NCBI GenBank assembly: GCA_030636465.1
Contig: DAOVWW010000099.1
Coordinates: 1-6,214 of the forward strand
DNA from: Gammaproteobacteria bacterium
GTDB lineage: Bacteria; Pseudomonadota; Gammaproteobacteria; BMS3Bbin11
Direction: 5' to 3'
DNA: 6,214 nucleotides
Shown: positions 5,251 to 6,214 of the stretch, in pieces
How positions within the stretch are numbered: the first letter of the stretch is position 1
Layout: each line of letters begins with the position of its first letter
Notes under the pieces: model-generated
The model's input: the letters and a program-made list of their open reading frames with translations, nothing else
What the model was told of the DNA's origin: nothing
The model's database searches: none
Program-made: the position numbers and the translations under genes

Positions 5251-6214
5251 GCCGTCGCCTCAGAGGTACCAGCCGAAGGTGTTTCCTTATTACCCTTTGT
5301 CCCCGCCAGCTTTCGATAGCGTGGATCAGTCGCAGATAAGAACCCCCCAAAGGCCATAATCAATGCCCCCAGCCATATCCAGCGTATGAATGGCTTATGA
5401 TAAATACGTACGCTCCATGCTCCCTGGTCACCCAGCGGTTCACCCAGTGCGACAAATAAATCCCTAAACAATCCTGCATCGATAGCCGCTTCGGTCATGG
5501 GCATCTTCTGCACCAGGTATTCACGCTTCTCCGGCTCCATAATCGCGATCTGCTTGCCATCTTTTGATACCAGCAGTTTGCCATTGGATGCACGGTAATT
5601 TTGTCCTACCGTCTCGTTAACCCCGACAAAAGTGAAGTTGAAACCGCCCAGCTCATAGCTTTCGCCCGGATTGACCTGCAGATCTTTTTCTGTGCTGTAG
5701 ATAGACGTCAGGGTGATGCCGACAATAAATACAGCGATGCCTATATGACCCAGTGTCATGCCCCAGAAAGAGCGTGAAACGCTCAGTAAACTGCGCCCCT
5801 TTGATTGATTAAACAGAGATTTAAGCGTGATAATAAACACCCAGGCCGCCACCATCATGCCGAAGGCTGCACCGACATCATAGAAATCCATCGCCAGTAA
5901 CGGAAACAGTAATCCAAATATCAGACTCAAGACCGCAATCAGCCATAATTTTGGCCACAGTCTTGAAAGGCTGTCACGCTTCCAGCGCAACAACGGACCT
6001 ATACCCATCAGGATCGCCAGAGGGGTCATCAGAGGGATGAAAACACTATTAAAATAAGGTGGGCCGACCGAGATTTTACCTATACCCAGGGCATCGACAA
6101 TTAACGGGTACAGGGTACCCAGCAAGATGCTGGCCGCTGTCACCACCAGGAATACATTATTGAGCAGCAGCCCTGTTTCACGCGACAACAGATCAAAGTG
6201 TACATGACTCCTGA
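5247..6214 (-). CDS. ccmF: Heme lyase subunit CcmF, C-terminal half (5' end outside window)
   Basis: The visible 321 codons are the C-terminal half of a protein usually near 650 residues. CcmF is the polytopic inner-membrane heme lyase that takes heme from holo-CcmE and attaches it to apocytochrome c. From the edge the frame reads HVHFDLLSRETGLLLNN, and family members continue upstream without a start here, so the TTG at 6188 is not the true start. Landmarks in order are LLGTLYPLIVDALGIGKISVG, a PPYFN loop, four membrane segments, and LGHIGIAVFIVGI. The His of LGHIG corresponds to a conserved transmembrane histidine implicated in heme b binding in E. coli CcmF. A periplasmic region follows with MTEAAIDAGLFRDLFVALGEPL split over about 231-252 (numbered from the TTG), then WSVRIYHKPFIRWIW and a last membrane segment. 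The tail is hydrophilic. The WWD heme-handling domain lies outside the window. The stop overlaps the ccmG start by 4 nt. Confidence 0.95.
   Translation of the reverse strand, partial: RSHVHFDLLSRETGLLLNNVFLVVTAASILLGTLYPLIVDALGIGKISVGPPYFNSVFIPLMTPLAILMGIGPLLRWKRDSLSRLWPKLWLIAVLSLIFGLLFPLLAMDFYDVGAAFGMMVAAWVFIITLKSLFNQSKGRSLLSVSRSFWGMTLGHIGIAVFIVGITLTSIYSTEKDLQVNPGESYELGGFNFTFVGVNETVGQNYRASNGKLLVSKDGKQIAIMEPEKREYLVQKMPMTEAAIDAGLFRDLFVALGEPLGDQGAWSVRIYHKPFIRWIWLGALIMAFGGFLSATDPRYRKLAGTKGNKETPSAGTSEATA

Noticed and set aside
6186..6188. TTG as the start of ccmF
   Set aside because: The frame stays open to the window edge and encodes the conserved FDLLSRE just upstream, so this is an internal codon of a gene that extends outside the window.
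1..6214. CRISPR arrays, tRNA or rRNA genes, riboswitches, defence or phage genes
   Set aside because: No regularly spaced direct repeats, no cloverleaf or rRNA-like sequence, and no proteins of such systems are visible. The right half is an ordinary ccm operon.

Overview
All nine recognisable genes lie on the minus strand, so transcription runs from the right edge of the window to the left. The window suggests a gammaproteobacterium that makes c-type cytochromes with System I (Ccm). Grounds for this are the order ccmF-ccmG-ccmH-ccmI with separate ccmH and ccmI (as in Pseudomonas rather than the fused E. coli ccmH), a DUF465/YdcH-type small protein, a DUF302 protein, and an FNR/Anr-like box. 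These fit a facultative or chemolithotrophic respirer. The genus cannot be read from the sequence.

Right half (about 2980-6214): the 3' part of a cytochrome c maturation operon. It holds ccmF (5' end outside the window), ccmG, ccmH and ccmI, packed with a 4-nt overlap, a 1-nt gap and a 1-nt overlap, so they are surely co-transcribed and probably translationally coupled. Together they form the heme-ligation and apocytochrome-reduction end of the pathway. CcmG and CcmH carry the thiol chemistry on the apocytochrome CXXCH site, CcmI holds the apocytochrome, and CcmF joins heme to it. A compact hairpin follows the ccmI stop codon.

Middle (about 2572-2979): a DUF465/YdcH-like gene of 78 codons. 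Its start is best placed at an internal ATG behind a clear Shine-Dalgarno sequence. Upstream of it is what looks like a complete class II FNR-type promoter: a 9/10 FNR box, exactly 22 nt, then CATTAT as the -10. A perfect 14-nt palindrome sits between the two. A hairpin with a delayed U-tract follows the gene.

Left half (1-2497): two paralogous genes of unknown function (297 and 290 codons) in tandem. They share an unusual layout: a cytoplasmic N-terminal domain, one central membrane segment, and a C-terminal domain resembling the calcium-binding end of the type II secretion pseudopilin GspG, but with no prepilin leader. Between them lies a MITE-like element of about 160 bp that could fold into a hairpin along its whole length. 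A partial DUF302 gene ends the window. The paralog pair with its inserted element is the least explained part of the window.
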